Below, in pieces: positions 1 through 7,476 of a stretch of DNA of 17,936 nucleotides. A program made the position numbers and the translations under genes. This DNA is from JBBSTY01 sp038235385. GTDB taxonomy: Bacteria; Actinomycetota; Acidimicrobiia; Acidimicrobiales; Acidimicrobilacustridaceae. Where the stretch lies: NCBI GenBank assembly GCA_038235385.1, contig JBBSTY010000088.1:1-17936 (forward strand), in the 5' to 3' direction. How positions within the stretch are numbered: the first letter of the stretch is position 1; each line of letters begins with the position of its first letter. The notes under the pieces are model-generated. The model had not been told where the DNA came from. It was given only the letters and a program-made list of their open reading frames with translations, and ran no database searches.

Positions 1-2
1 CC

Positions 3-389
3 ACCGGCGACCTGGGCACCTCCGCGGTCTCCCAGGTCCTCGGGGCGCGCCTGCTCCGCAGCTCCGGACCGGCGGACCGCATCGTGCTGACCGACGAGCT
101 CCACCACCGCTACCAGGTCCTCGCCGCGGCGCTGGGCGAGCACCTGCCGTCGTGGACGTGGCCGACACCCACCGGCGGCCTCTCCATCTGGGTCCGGCTC
201 CCCGACACCGACGCCGCCACCTTCGCCCGCCGGGCGCTGGCCGCAGGCGTCGTGGTGGCCGCGCCCGGACCCCTGTGCGTCTCGGCACCGGGCGACGACC
301 ACATCCGCCTCTCGTTCGCCGCGCCGCCCACCGATCTCGGCGAGGCCGTGCGACGTCTCGCATCGGCGTGGCACCGCCTCGAGACGTAG
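3..389 (+). CDS. C-terminal part of a MocR-like PLP-dependent aminotransferase/regulator (5' truncated)
   Basis: The reading frame is open from the window edge (first full codon at base 3) to a TAG at 387-389, giving about 128 residues of a longer protein. The stretch contains 'TPTGGLSIWVRLP', then 'GVVVAAPGPLC' and 'HIRLSFAAPP'. This is the usual C-terminal subdomain of fold-type I aminotransferases, especially of MocR/PdxR-type GntR regulators, where the phrase 'P.GG...W..LP' precedes a late 'G....PG..F......IRLSFA'. The pyridoxal-binding lysine and any N-terminal winged helix lie outside the window, so regulator versus plain aminotransferase cannot be settled. The next gene is more than 150 bases away and this gene shows no operon link to alaS. 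The family call is firm; the MocR subtype is inferred. Confidence 0.8.
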   Translation, partial: TGDLGTSAVSQVLGARLLRSSGPADRIVLTDELHHRYQVLAAALGEHLPSWTWPTPTGGLSIWVRLPDTDAATFARRALAAGVVVAAPGPLCVSAPGDDHIRLSFAAPPTDLGEAVRRLASAWHRLET

Positions 390-939
390 GCGTACGACCC
401 ATTATGCGCGCATCGTGCGATTATCGCCACGGTGCATGAGCGGACCTGAGTCGATCGGCCCACGCTGGCCGGCAACGTCATCTTCGCGGCCGAAAATGAG
501 TCGGTTGGGTTCGTCAGTTCCGATGGCGGAGCGCCCACATTCGCCGGATGGCGGATGTTGAACGAGCAGACCAGGGTGCCATTTCGCGGCGGAGGATCCT
601 CCGAGCGGGAGCCATCGGCGGTGCCGTAGCCGCCGCAGCGTGGGTGACGCCATCGGAGCGAACCCGGGCCTCGAAGCACAAAGTCCCAACGCAGTTGTAC
701 AAACTGGGACTTTCGGCGCACCGTCGAAGTGGTGGCAATTGCGTCAGACTGCGCGTAACGGTGGGCCCCTCGGAAGTGTCGCGCAGCTCACTGCGACATT
801 TGGATTCACTCGCGTCTCGAACAGCCAAGCAATCCCGCTATCCAACTTCAGCTTCGAGTGCTCGACATCGGGCCATGTCCACACTGGCGCCGCAACGCCC
901 GCCTGCGCCGTCGCCCCTCGCCACTAGGCTGACCGGACC
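390..939. other. Lower-GC intergenic stretch between the MocR-like gene and alaS
   Basis: This 550-base interval is poorer in GC than the flanking genes and has no confident gene. Its first 158 bases (390-547) hold no ORF of note. A possible extended -10 (TGC plus GATTAT, 416-424) is visible but has no recognisable -35. The rest is taken up by the doubtful twin-arginine ORF at 548-943 and, at its end, the -10 hexamer of alaS. No tRNA, terminator with a T-tract or repeat family was seen. The composition could reflect a decayed gene or a region acquired by transfer. Confidence 0.5.
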
Positions 940-943
940 ATGA
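548..943 (+). CDS. Doubtful small protein with a Tat-type signal, probably frameshifted
   Basis: The ORF has 131 codons. Residues 13-32 read 'SRRRILRAGAIGGAVAAAAW', a convincing twin-arginine signal: a basic RR pair, then a hydrophobic Ala/Gly segment, then 'VTPS'. Small Tat-exported proteins with such starts are common in Acidimicrobiia. Beyond about base 710 this frame loses coding character (many A/T-ending codons). The +1-related frame becomes more coding-like, ending at the TAG at 925-927 with the segment 'NFSFECSTSG' and two cysteines. I therefore suspect a frameshift near 700-725, giving a broken gene that really ends at 927. No clear ribosome-binding site precedes the ATG. The annotated stop overlaps the alaS start by an ATGA, but alaS has its own -10, so the overlap may be chance. 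Function unknown. Confidence 0.35.
   Translation: MADVERADQGAISRRRILRAGAIGGAVAAAAWVTPSERTRASKHKVPTQLYKLGLSAHRRSGGNCVRLRVTVGPSEVSRSSLRHLDSLASRTAKQSRYPTSASSARHRAMSTLAPQRPPAPSPLATRLTGP
925..930 (+). promoter_or_regulatory. -10 hexamer of alaS (near-leaderless promoter)
   Basis: TAGGCT fits the actinobacterial -10 pattern TAnnnT and ends 9 bases before the ATG at 940. Transcription would start within a few bases of the start codon, or on it. No -35 is recognisable. The same arrangement recurs before aroE and aroC, which raises confidence. Confidence 0.6.
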
Positions 944-3582
944 ATCGCCTCTCTGCCACCGAGCTGCGCCGCGGGTTCCTGTCGTTCTTCGAGGAGCGGG
1001 GGCACACGATCGTGCCGTCGGCCAGCCTCATCCCGCACGATCCGGATCTGCTGTTCACCGTGGCGGGGATGGTGCCGTTCAAGCCGTACTTCCTGGGCGA
1101 GGAGGTGCCGGCGTACACGCGGGCGACCACGGTGCAGAAGTGCCTGCGGGCGGGCGGCAAGGACAGCGACCTCGAAGAGGTGGGTCGCGACGACAGCCAC
1201 CTGAGCTTCTTCGAGATGCTCGGCAACTTCAGCTTCGGCGACTACTTCAAGGACGAGGCCATCCCCATGGCCTGGGACATGATCACCAACCTGTTCGGGC
1301 TCGATCCCGACCAGCTGTGGGTCACCGTCCACACCTCCGACGACGACGCCGAGGCCATCTGGCGCGACGTCGTCGGTGTGGCGCCCGATCGCATCCAGCG
1401 CCTCGGCGAGGACAACTGGTGGGGCCCGCCGGGTGGCCCGCCGGGTCCGTGCGGACCGTGCTCGGAGATCTTCGTCGACAAGGGTCCCGCCTACGGCGAC
1501 GACGGCGGGCCTGCGCACGGCGCCGACGCCCGGTTCCTCGAGATCTGGAACCTCGTGTTCATGCAGTTCAACCGCGACACCGACGGGGTCGACCACGAGC
1601 TGCCCCGCAAGAACATCGACACCGGTGCCGGGCTCGAACGGATCCTCGGCGTGCTCCAGGGCGTCGACTCGGTGTGGGAGATCGACACGGTGGCGCCGAT
1701 CCTCGAGGTCGCCCAGTCGGTGGCCGGTGTCCGCCTCGGCGCCGACGACCGGCGCGACGTCTCGCTGCGGATCATGGCCGAGCACGCCCGGGCCGTGAGC
1801 TTCCTCGTCAGCGACGGCGTGTTCCCGTCCAACGAGGGGCGCGGCTACGTGCTGCGCCGCATCATCCGCCGCCTCGTGCGCCACGCCTACCTGCTCGGCG
1901 TCGAGACCCTCGCCACCCCGGAGCTGGTGCGATCCACCGTCGAGGTCATGGGGGAGTCCTACCCCGACCTGGTCGAGAACCAGGGGTTCATCACCGACGT
2001 CGTGGTGCGGGAGGAGGAGCGCTTCCGCCAGACGCTCAAGCAGGGCCTCACCATCCTCGACACCGAGATGTCCGGACTCGGCTCGGGCGCCACCCTGGCC
2101 GGCTCGGTCGCGTTCGCCCTGCACGACACCCACGGGTTCCCGCTCGAGCTCACCGAGGAGATCACCGCCGAGCAGGGCATCGAGGTCGACCGCGCCGGGT
2201 TCGACGCCGCCATGGGCGAGCAGCGGCGCATGGCCAAGGAGGCCCGGCGGTCCGACAGCGGCGGCGCCGACACCGAGACCTTCGCCGAGCTCCTCGAGCA
2301 GTTCGGGCCCACCGAGTTCACCGGCCGTGAGGAGAACGAGAGCAAGGCCCGGGTCCTCGCCGTGCTGCCCCGCTCGGGTGTCGACCACGAGGTCGCCGGC
2401 CACGAGCGCGGCGACGCCGGCGATCTCGTCACCATCGTCCTCGACCGCACCCCGTTCTACGCCGAGAGCGGCGGCCAGGTGGGCGACCGGGGCACGGTGC
2501 GCACCGAGACGGGCACGGCAACCGTCACCGACACCACCTACGCCGTGCCCGGTCAGCTGATCCGGCACCTGGCGACCGTCACCGACGGGGAGATCACCGC
2601 CGGACAGGAGGTCACCGCCGCGATCGACGTCGAACGTCGCGATGCCATCCGGCGCAACCACACCGCCACCCACCTGCTGCACTGGGCGTTGCGCCAGGTG
2701 ATCGGCGAGCACGTCAAGCAGCAGGGCTCCTACGTCGACGACGAGCGCCTTCGCTTCGACTTCAGCCACTACGGCGCGCTGACTCCCGACGAGATCGTGC
2801 AGATCGAGGATCTGGCCAACGCCGACATCCTGGCCAACCACCCGGCGAGGCACTACGAGACCACCAAGGACCACGCCGCCGAGATCGGCGCCATCGCCTT
2901 CTTCGGCGACAAGTACGGCGACATCGTGCGCGTCCTCGAGGCCGGACCGCACTCCACCGAGCTCTGCGGCGGCACCCACGTCGGTCGCCTGGGCGATATC
3001 GGCCCGGTGAAGATCATCAGCGAGGGTTCGGTGGGATCCAACCTGCGCCGGCTCGAGGCCATCACCGGCTTCGCGCCGATCGCCCTGCTGCGCGACGACC
3101 AGGCCCGCCTCGCCCACCTGGCGTCGGTGCTCGGCGTGGCCGCCGACGAGGTCGTCGACACCGTCGAGCGTCAGCGGGCCGAGGTCCGCGACCTCCAGAA
3201 GCAGATCAAGTCGCTCAAGCAGCAGGCCGCCGGATCGCGCGCCGGCGAGCTGGCCGACGCGGCGGTCGACGGGGTCGTCGTCGCCCGCATCGACGGCGGG
3301 TCACGCGACGACCTGCGCGCCCTGGCGCTCGCCATCCGTGACCGGCCCGGGATCCGTGCCGTCGTCCTCGGCGGCGAACCCGAAGGTGGCGGGGCGGCGC
3401 TCGTCGCCGCGGCGACGTCCGACGGTGGCCTCGACGCCGGCGCGCTCATCGAGGACGCCAAGACCTCGATCAAGGGCGGGGGCAAGGCCAAGCCCGATCT
3501 CGCCATGGCGGGGGGCAAGGACGCCGGTGGCATCGACACGGCGCTCGACCAGGCCCGGTCGGCCGCCGGCATCGGATCGTGA
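940..3582 (+). CDS. alaS: Alanine--tRNA ligase
   Basis: This class II synthetase charges tRNA-Ala with alanine in the cytosol and hydrolyses misacylated seryl- and glycyl-tRNA-Ala. It has 880 residues, close to the 876 of E. coli. The N-terminal catalytic domain carries 'FTVAGMVPFKPYF', 'QKCLRAGGKDSDLEEVG' and 'FFEMLGNFSFGDYF'. The editing domain has the zinc-binding HxxxH (His574, His578 in 'HTATHLLH') and CxxxH (Cys676, His680 in 'CGGTHV'). The C-terminal C-Ala/DHHA1 region ends with the glycine-rich 'IKGGGKAKPDLAMAGGKDAGG'. The start at 940 is fixed by the standard N-terminus 'MNRLSATELRRGFLSFFEERGH' family pattern and by the adjacent -10. ruvX and mltG follow with 10-base gaps, a standard actinobacterial order. 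Confidence 0.98.
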   Translation: MNRLSATELRRGFLSFFEERGHTIVPSASLIPHDPDLLFTVAGMVPFKPYFLGEEVPAYTRATTVQKCLRAGGKDSDLEEVGRDDSHLSFFEMLGNFSFGDYFKDEAIPMAWDMITNLFGLDPDQLWVTVHTSDDDAEAIWRDVVGVAPDRIQRLGEDNWWGPPGGPPGPCGPCSEIFVDKGPAYGDDGGPAHGADARFLEIWNLVFMQFNRDTDGVDHELPRKNIDTGAGLERILGVLQGVDSVWEIDTVAPILEVAQSVAGVRLGADDRRDVSLRIMAEHARAVSFLVSDGVFPSNEGRGYVLRRIIRRLVRHAYLLGVETLATPELVRSTVEVMGESYPDLVENQGFITDVVVREEERFRQTLKQGLTILDTEMSGLGSGATLAGSVAFALHDTHGFPLELTEEITAEQGIEVDRAGFDAAMGEQRRMAKEARRSDSGGADTETFAELLEQFGPTEFTGREENESKARVLAVLPRSGVDHEVAGHERGDAGDLVTIVLDRTPFYAESGGQVGDRGTVRTETGTATVTDTTYAVPGQLIRHLATVTDGEITAGQEVTAAIDVERRDAIRRNHTATHLLHWALRQVIGEHVKQQGSYVDDERLRFDFSHYGALTPDEIVQIEDLANADILANHPARHYETTKDHAAEIGAIAFFGDKYGDIVRVLEAGPHSTELCGGTHVGRLGDIGPVKIISEGSVGSNLRRLEAITGFAPIALLRDDQARLAHLASVLGVAADEVVDTVERQRAEVRDLQKQIKSLKQQAAGSRAGELADAAVDGVVVARIDGGSRDDLRALALAIRDRPGIRAVVLGGEPEGGGAALVAAATSDGGLDAGALIEDAKTSIKGGGKAKPDLAMAGGKDAGGIDTALDQARSAAGIGS

Positions 3583-3592
3583 GCCGCGCCTC

Positions 3593-4066
3593 GTGAGGGC
3601 ACTCGGCATCGATCTGGGTTCCAAGCGCATCGGGGTCGCCATAAGCGATTCCGACGGCCGTCTGGCCATGCCCTACGAGGTGGTCCAGCGCTCGGGCGAC
3701 CGCCCCCGCGACCACCGCCGGCTGCTGGAGCTGGCGGCCGAGGGCGAGGTGGAGGCGATCGTGGTGGGCCTGCCGCTCTCGCTCGACGGATCGGTCGGCA
3801 AGGCGGCCAAGGGGGTGCTGGCCGAGGTGGCCGAGCTGGGTGCCACCACCGACCTGCCCGTCGAAACCTACGATGAGCGACTGAGCACGGTCACCGCGGA
3901 CCGCAACCTGATCGAGATGAACCTCGGCGCCGCCGCTCGGCGCAAGGTCGTCGACAAGGTGGCGGCGGCGGTGATCCTCCAGGCGTGGCTCGACAACCGT
4001 GCTGCGCAGGCTCCACACTCCACCGATCCCGACGGGCCCCCCGACACCGGCCCCTCCCGACCTTGA
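3593..4066 (+). CDS. ruvX: Putative pre-16S rRNA nuclease / Holliday-junction-resolvase-like protein (YqgF family)
   Basis: The protein has 157 residues and an RNase H-like fold. YqgF in E. coli is needed for maturation of the 16S rRNA 5' end; a Holliday-junction resolvase role was proposed earlier. Expected acidic residues are present: Asp7 in 'GIDLGSKRIGVA', Asp94/Glu95 in 'DERLST' and Asp121 in 'VDKVAAAVIL'. The 'VVGLPLSLDGS' loop is also typical. I chose GTG 3593 because it puts 'VRALGIDLG' at the N-terminus as in homologues; upstream in-frame codons overlap alaS. The C-terminus carries a roughly 20-residue Pro/Asp-rich tail beyond the fold. The gene sits 10 bases after alaS and 10 bases before mltG, so it is probably co-transcribed with both. 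Confidence 0.93.
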   Translation: MRALGIDLGSKRIGVAISDSDGRLAMPYEVVQRSGDRPRDHRRLLELAAEGEVEAIVVGLPLSLDGSVGKAAKGVLAEVAELGATTDLPVETYDERLSTVTADRNLIEMNLGAAARRKVVDKVAAAVILQAWLDNRAAQAPHSTDPDGPPDTGPSRP

Positions 4067-4076
4067 GAAGCAGGGC

Positions 4077-5246
4077 ATGACCGACTCGACCGTCGACGAC
4101 TCCGAGTTCGCCGACGAGGACTGGGACGACAGCTGGGACGAGGACGACGACTACGTCTTCGTGCCCGAGGATCGCGGCGTGGGGCGCAAGTTCGCCTACG
4201 TGGGCGCCGCCTTCGTCCTCATCATCTTCCTCGTCATCGGCGCGGGCGGTCTGTGGCTCAACAACCAGGTCCACCCGTCCGACACCGGCGCCGAACCGGT
4301 CACGATCGTGATCCCGAACGACGCCGGCCTGGCCACGATCTCGCGCCTGCTCGAGGAGAAGGGCGTGGTCTCCAACGCCACCATCTTCCGCTACTACGCC
4401 AAGTCCAAGGACATCGCCACCGTCAAGGCGGGTGAGTACGACCGCCTCCACCTCAACGACTCCATGGACGACGTCATCTCCCGGCTCAACCAGGGACCCA
4501 TCCCGCCCCGGTTCAGCGAGGTCACCTTCCCCGAGGGCCTGTGGCTCACCGAGACCGCCGCCACCGCCATCGCCGCCTTCCCCGAGATGGACGGGTACGA
4601 GTTCTCCGTCGCCCTGGCCAACCCCGACACCCCCCGCTCGCGCTACCAGCCCGAGGGCAGCGCGTTCGACGGCTTCCTCTTCCCCGCCACGTACCGCGTC
4701 GAGGACCCCGACCGCGCCGACGAGCAGAAGCTCATCGACCAGATGGTCAAGCAGTTCGACACCGTCGGCCAGGAGATCGGCCTCGACAACGCCACGGCCA
4801 TGCTCGAGGGCCAGGCGGGCAGCCGGGAGATCACGCCCTACGACGCCGTGATCGTCGCGTCGCTGATCGAGGGCGAGGCCAACCAACCCGGCGAGCGGGC
4901 CAAGGTGGCCCGGGTCATCTACAACCGGCTCTCGCGCGGCATGAAGCTCGAGCTCGACGCCACCGTTCCCTTCGCGCTCGGTGAGAAGAAGGAAGAGCTC
5001 ACCAAGAGCGATCTCGACATCGATTCGCCGTTCAACACCCGCAAGTTCCCCGGCCTCACCCCGACGCCGATCAACTCGCCGGGCAAGGACTCCCTGATCG
5101 CCGCGCTGAACCCCTCCACCGAGCCGGGCTCGGACGGGTGGCTCTACTACGTGCTCATCGACAAGGACGGCACCCACCTCTTCACCAGCGACTACAACGA
5201 GTTCCTCCGGGCGGCCGACAAGGCCCGCGCCGACGGCGTGTTCTGA
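4077..5246 (+). CDS. mltG: Endolytic murein transglycosylase MltG (YceG-like)
   Basis: MltG is a membrane-anchored lytic transglycosylase that cleaves nascent glycan strands and helps set peptidoglycan chain length. The 389-residue protein has a very acidic cytoplasmic N-terminus (residues 6-35, many Asp/Glu), one membrane segment at about 39-60 ('AYVGAAFVLIIFLVIGAGG'), a LysM-like region and the YceG catalytic domain. The catalytic glutamate is Glu265 in 'VASLIEGEA', matching the E. coli Glu218 site. Nearby 'RVIYNRL' and the late 'PTPINSPG', 'LYYV' and 'GTHLFT' blocks are family hallmarks. The usual 'LQSDPTV' is written 'LELDATV' here. The ATG at 4077 was chosen because the longer frame runs into ruvX and this start gives a conventional topology. 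A weak purine-rich GAGAAG precedes it. Confidence 0.95.
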   Translation: MTDSTVDDSEFADEDWDDSWDEDDDYVFVPEDRGVGRKFAYVGAAFVLIIFLVIGAGGLWLNNQVHPSDTGAEPVTIVIPNDAGLATISRLLEEKGVVSNATIFRYYAKSKDIATVKAGEYDRLHLNDSMDDVISRLNQGPIPPRFSEVTFPEGLWLTETAATAIAAFPEMDGYEFSVALANPDTPRSRYQPEGSAFDGFLFPATYRVEDPDRADEQKLIDQMVKQFDTVGQEIGLDNATAMLEGQAGSREITPYDAVIVASLIEGEANQPGERAKVARVIYNRLSRGMKLELDATVPFALGEKKEELTKSDLDIDSPFNTRKFPGLTPTPINSPGKDSLIAALNPSTEPGSDGWLYYVLIDKDGTHLFTSDYNEFLRAADKARADGVF

Positions 5247-5301
5247 GCGGCGCTTCCGACCGAGTCGACCAGCTCGCACCGGTGCCCGGCCGGCACTCGG
5301 G

Positions 5302-5307
5302 TAGGTT
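5302..5307 (+). promoter_or_regulatory. -10 hexamer of aroE
   Basis: TAGGTT lies 7 bases upstream of the aroE ATG at 5315, in the 68-base gap after mltG. The spacing implies a leaderless or nearly leaderless transcript. No convincing -35 is present 16-18 bases upstream. The match to the patterns before alaS (TAGGCT) and aroC (TAGATT) supports it. Confidence 0.6.
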
Positions 5308-5314
5308 GACGCCG

Positions 5315-6238
5315 ATGTCGACCTGGACACCGTCGGGGACCACGTCGTTGGCCGCCGTGATCGGGACACCGATCCGTCACTCGCGATCACCCGCCATCCT
5401 CAACGCCGCGTTCCGGGCCCTGGACCTGGACTGGGCCTACCTCGCGTTCGACGTCGCCGACGGCGATGCGGCCCGGGCCATCGATGCCGTGCGCACCCTG
5501 GGGATCGGTGGGTTGTCGGTCACCATGCCGCACAAGGCGGCGGTGGTCGATCTCGTCGACGACCTCACCGACGACGCCCGGGTGCTCGGTGCCGTGAACT
5601 GCGTGACGCAGCGCGACGGTCGGCTGCTCGGCGACAACACCGACGGCGGCGGCTTCATCGCGGCGCTCACCGATCGCGGCGTCAGCGTCGGCGGCCGGAC
5701 GTGTGTGGTGCTCGGCGCCGGCGGTGCCGCCCGCGCGGTCGTGCTGGCCCTCGCCCGTGCGGGTGCCGCATCGGTCGTGGTGGTGAACCGAACCCGGTCG
5801 CGAGCCGAGGATGCCGCCGCGTTGGCGGGTGCCGTCGGCGTGGTCGGTTCCGATGACGCCATCACCGGCGCCGACCTGATCGTCAACGCCACGTCGGTCG
5901 GCATGGGCGCCCGTGTCCTCGACGGTCCCGACGCGTCGGCGTCGGCGTCGGTGCCGTTCCCGCTCGATCTGATCCGAGCCGTCGACCCGCCGATCGTCGT
6001 CGACCTCGTGTACCAGCCGCTGGTGACCCCGTTGCTGCGCGGGGCGGGCCGGGCCGGTTCGGTCACGGTGGACGGCCTCGGGATGTTGGTGCACCAGGCG
6101 GCACTCGCGTTCAGGTCCTGGACGGGGTCCGAGCCGCCGATCGAGGTCATGCGGGCCGCCGCCGAGGCTGCGGCCCCCGCCGAGACGCCTCCCGACGAAC
6201 CTCGCCCGCCCACCGACACCGGTCGTTCCGCCGGGTAG
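5315..6238 (+). CDS. aroE: Shikimate dehydrogenase (NADP+)
   Basis: The enzyme reduces 3-dehydroshikimate to shikimate with NADPH. The 307-residue protein shows the full active site: shikimate-binding Ser23 and Ser25 in 'HSRSP', catalytic Lys74 in 'TMPHK', Asn95 in 'GAVNC' and catalytic Asp110 in 'DNTDGGGF'. The Rossmann loop is 'GAGGAARAV', followed by the NADPH-phosphate-binding 'NRTRSR' and then 'NATSVGM'. The C-terminal block is 'GLGMLVHQAALAF'. A roughly 30-residue Ala/Pro/Glu-rich tail follows the fold. The ATG at 5315 is supported by the upstream -10 and the homologous N-terminus; an earlier in-frame start would overlap mltG. The other shikimate genes start about 2 kb downstream, with two unrelated genes between. 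Confidence 0.97.
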   Translation: MSTWTPSGTTSLAAVIGTPIRHSRSPAILNAAFRALDLDWAYLAFDVADGDAARAIDAVRTLGIGGLSVTMPHKAAVVDLVDDLTDDARVLGAVNCVTQRDGRLLGDNTDGGGFIAALTDRGVSVGGRTCVVLGAGGAARAVVLALARAGAASVVVVNRTRSRAEDAAALAGAVGVVGSDDAITGADLIVNATSVGMGARVLDGPDASASASVPFPLDLIRAVDPPIVVDLVYQPLVTPLLRGAGRAGSVTVDGLGMLVHQAALAFRSWTGSEPPIEVMRAAAEAAAPAETPPDEPRPPTDTGRSAG

Positions 6239-6241
6239 TGT
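6213..6241 (+). promoter_or_regulatory. Candidate promoter for the DUF4388 gene
   Basis: CCGACA (6213-6218) and TAGTGT (6236-6241) are separated by 17 bases. The -10-like hexamer overlaps the aroE stop codon (TAG 6236-6238). Transcription from here would give an approximately 110-base leader before the GTG at 6357. The -35 matches TTGACA at only four of six positions, so this is tentative. Confidence 0.3.
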
Positions 6242-6322
6242 CCTGCGGACCTCGGGTCGGCGGGTGTCCCGGACAGCCATCGGATCGAACAAACCCTTGC
6301 ATCCCCGCCTTCCCTGCCGATG

Positions 6323-6335
6323 GGAACGGCGTTCC
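6323..6335. promoter_or_regulatory. 13-base palindrome in the leader of the DUF4388 gene
   Basis: GGAACGGCGTTCC has two perfect 6-base arms around a single G and lies 22 bases before the start codon, just ahead of the ribosome-binding site. It could be a repressor operator or a small RNA hairpin near the ribosome-binding site. A palindrome this short can arise by chance in GC-rich DNA. Confidence 0.3.
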
Positions 6336-6356
6336 AATCCTCGAACGGAGGTCGTC

Positions 6357-7442
6357 GTGGCTCTTCAGGGCACACTCGAAACCTTTGCCCTTCCAGATGT
6401 GCTCCGCCTCTTGGCCTCCACCAAGAAGTCCGGCGCGTACCGTCTGGACGGCGATCGCGGTTCCGGCTGCCTGTGGCTCCGCGAGGGTCAGGTGGTCGGC
6501 GGTGAGCTCACCGGTTCGACCGCCGATGCGGGCCCGAACGAGGTCACGTTCGAGCTGCTCCGCTTCAGTGACGGTGACTTCCTCTTCGACGCCGATGCGG
6601 AGCTGCCCTCGGGCGGCGAGCCGGTCGACGTCGAGACGGTCCTCGCCGATGCCGAGCAGCTGCTCGACGAGTGGAAGGACATCGAGCGCGTCGTTCCGTC
6701 GCTCGATCGATGGGTGGCGCTTCGGGCCGAGCTGCCCGGCGACGAGGTCACCATCCGGGCCGACACCTGGATCTCGGTCGTGGCGCTCGGTGGCGGCCGG
6801 ACGGTCGCGCAGATGGGCACCATCCTCGGCCTCGGGGAGCTCCCCATCTCTCGTCTGGTGAAGGACCTCGTGGAGCTGGGCCTGGTCGAGCTCACCGATC
6901 CTCCCGCCGGCGCATCGTCGCCGACCACGCCGCCGCCCGCGGCCGAGGTCGCCGCCGCCGCTCCGGCACCTGCGCCGGAGCCCGCTCCCGCACCGACCGA
7001 CGACACCGGGCGCGACGGCTCGTTCCTGCGTGAGTCCGAGCTGGTGATCGACGTCTCCGACGACGACGGCGCCAAGGATGCCTCGGTGCTCGAGTTCACG
7101 TCCGAGCCCGGCGAGCCCGAGCCGTTCGAGCCGTTCGATCCCAACGGCTTGGTGATCGGCAAGCCGGGTGCAGTCGACGACGACGCGCCGAGCTCGTTCC
7201 TCTCCGACCCGATCCCCGAGCCCGAACCGGCGCCGCCGGTCCCCGAGTCGAGCCCCAACGACGCCGCCGAGATCGCACGCCAGCTCGCCAACCTGAGCCC
7301 GAAGGCGGCCAAGGCCGTCGCGGCCGCGGCGAAGGCCACCACCCAGGCGGAGCGCGAAGCGGCGCTGGCCGAGGTGGACGAATCCGAGGATCCGATCAAC
7401 CGGGACCTGCTCCTGAAGTTCCTCGGCTCGGTCAACTCCTGA
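6357..7442 (+). CDS. DUF4388 (PatA N-terminal-like) domain protein with a helical C-terminus
   Basis: The 361-residue protein begins 'VALQGTLETFALPDVLRLL', the signature of the DUF4388 domain found at the N-terminus of PatA and of many bacterial regulatory and motility-linked proteins. 'TKKSGAYRLDGDRG' and 'GCLWLREGQVVGG' continue the domain to about residue 90. Residues about 120-180 ('TVAQMGTILGLG', 'RLVKDLVELGLVEL') look like a winged helix. A disordered Ala/Pro/Glu/Asp linker follows (about 180-295), then an Ala-rich helical end closing with 'INRDLLLKFLGSV'. No catalytic motif is visible. GTG 6357 was chosen over upstream ATGs because GGAGG at 6347-6351 is 5 bases away and the domain starts right there. 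The prepilin peptidase begins 34 bases downstream, so a link to pili or surface assembly is inferred, not shown. Confidence 0.8.
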   Translation: MALQGTLETFALPDVLRLLASTKKSGAYRLDGDRGSGCLWLREGQVVGGELTGSTADAGPNEVTFELLRFSDGDFLFDADAELPSGGEPVDVETVLADAEQLLDEWKDIERVVPSLDRWVALRAELPGDEVTIRADTWISVVALGGGRTVAQMGTILGLGELPISRLVKDLVELGLVELTDPPAGASSPTTPPPAAEVAAAAPAPAPEPAPAPTDDTGRDGSFLRESELVIDVSDDDGAKDASVLEFTSEPGEPEPFEPFDPNGLVIGKPGAVDDDAPSSFLSDPIPEPEPAPPVPESSPNDAAEIARQLANLSPKAAKAVAAAAKATTQAEREAALAEVDESEDPINRDLLLKFLGSVNS

Positions 7443-7476
7443 GCCTCGCTCGGTTCCCGGCTCGTCGCATCGTCCC

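Noticed and set aside
375..392. CGCCT...AGGCG inverted repeat across the end of the MocR-like gene as a terminator
   Set aside because: Only 5 pairs, an 8-base loop and no T-tract; too weak.
940..943. ATGA overlap of the Tat-like ORF with alaS as evidence of an operon
   Set aside because: The upstream frame looks non-coding near its end and alaS has its own -10 box 9 bases before the ATG, so the overlap is probably accidental.
838..3117. Long open frame (759 codons) on the reverse strand over alaS
   Set aside because: It is the complementary frame of a very GC-rich gene; the forward frame has all AlaRS motifs, and the reverse translation is low-complexity Val/Gly/Asp/Leu-rich without recognisable domains.
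3891..5390. Reverse-strand open frame of 499 codons over mltG
   Set aside because: Antisense shadow of mltG caused by high GC at third positions; no domain or ribosome-binding site.
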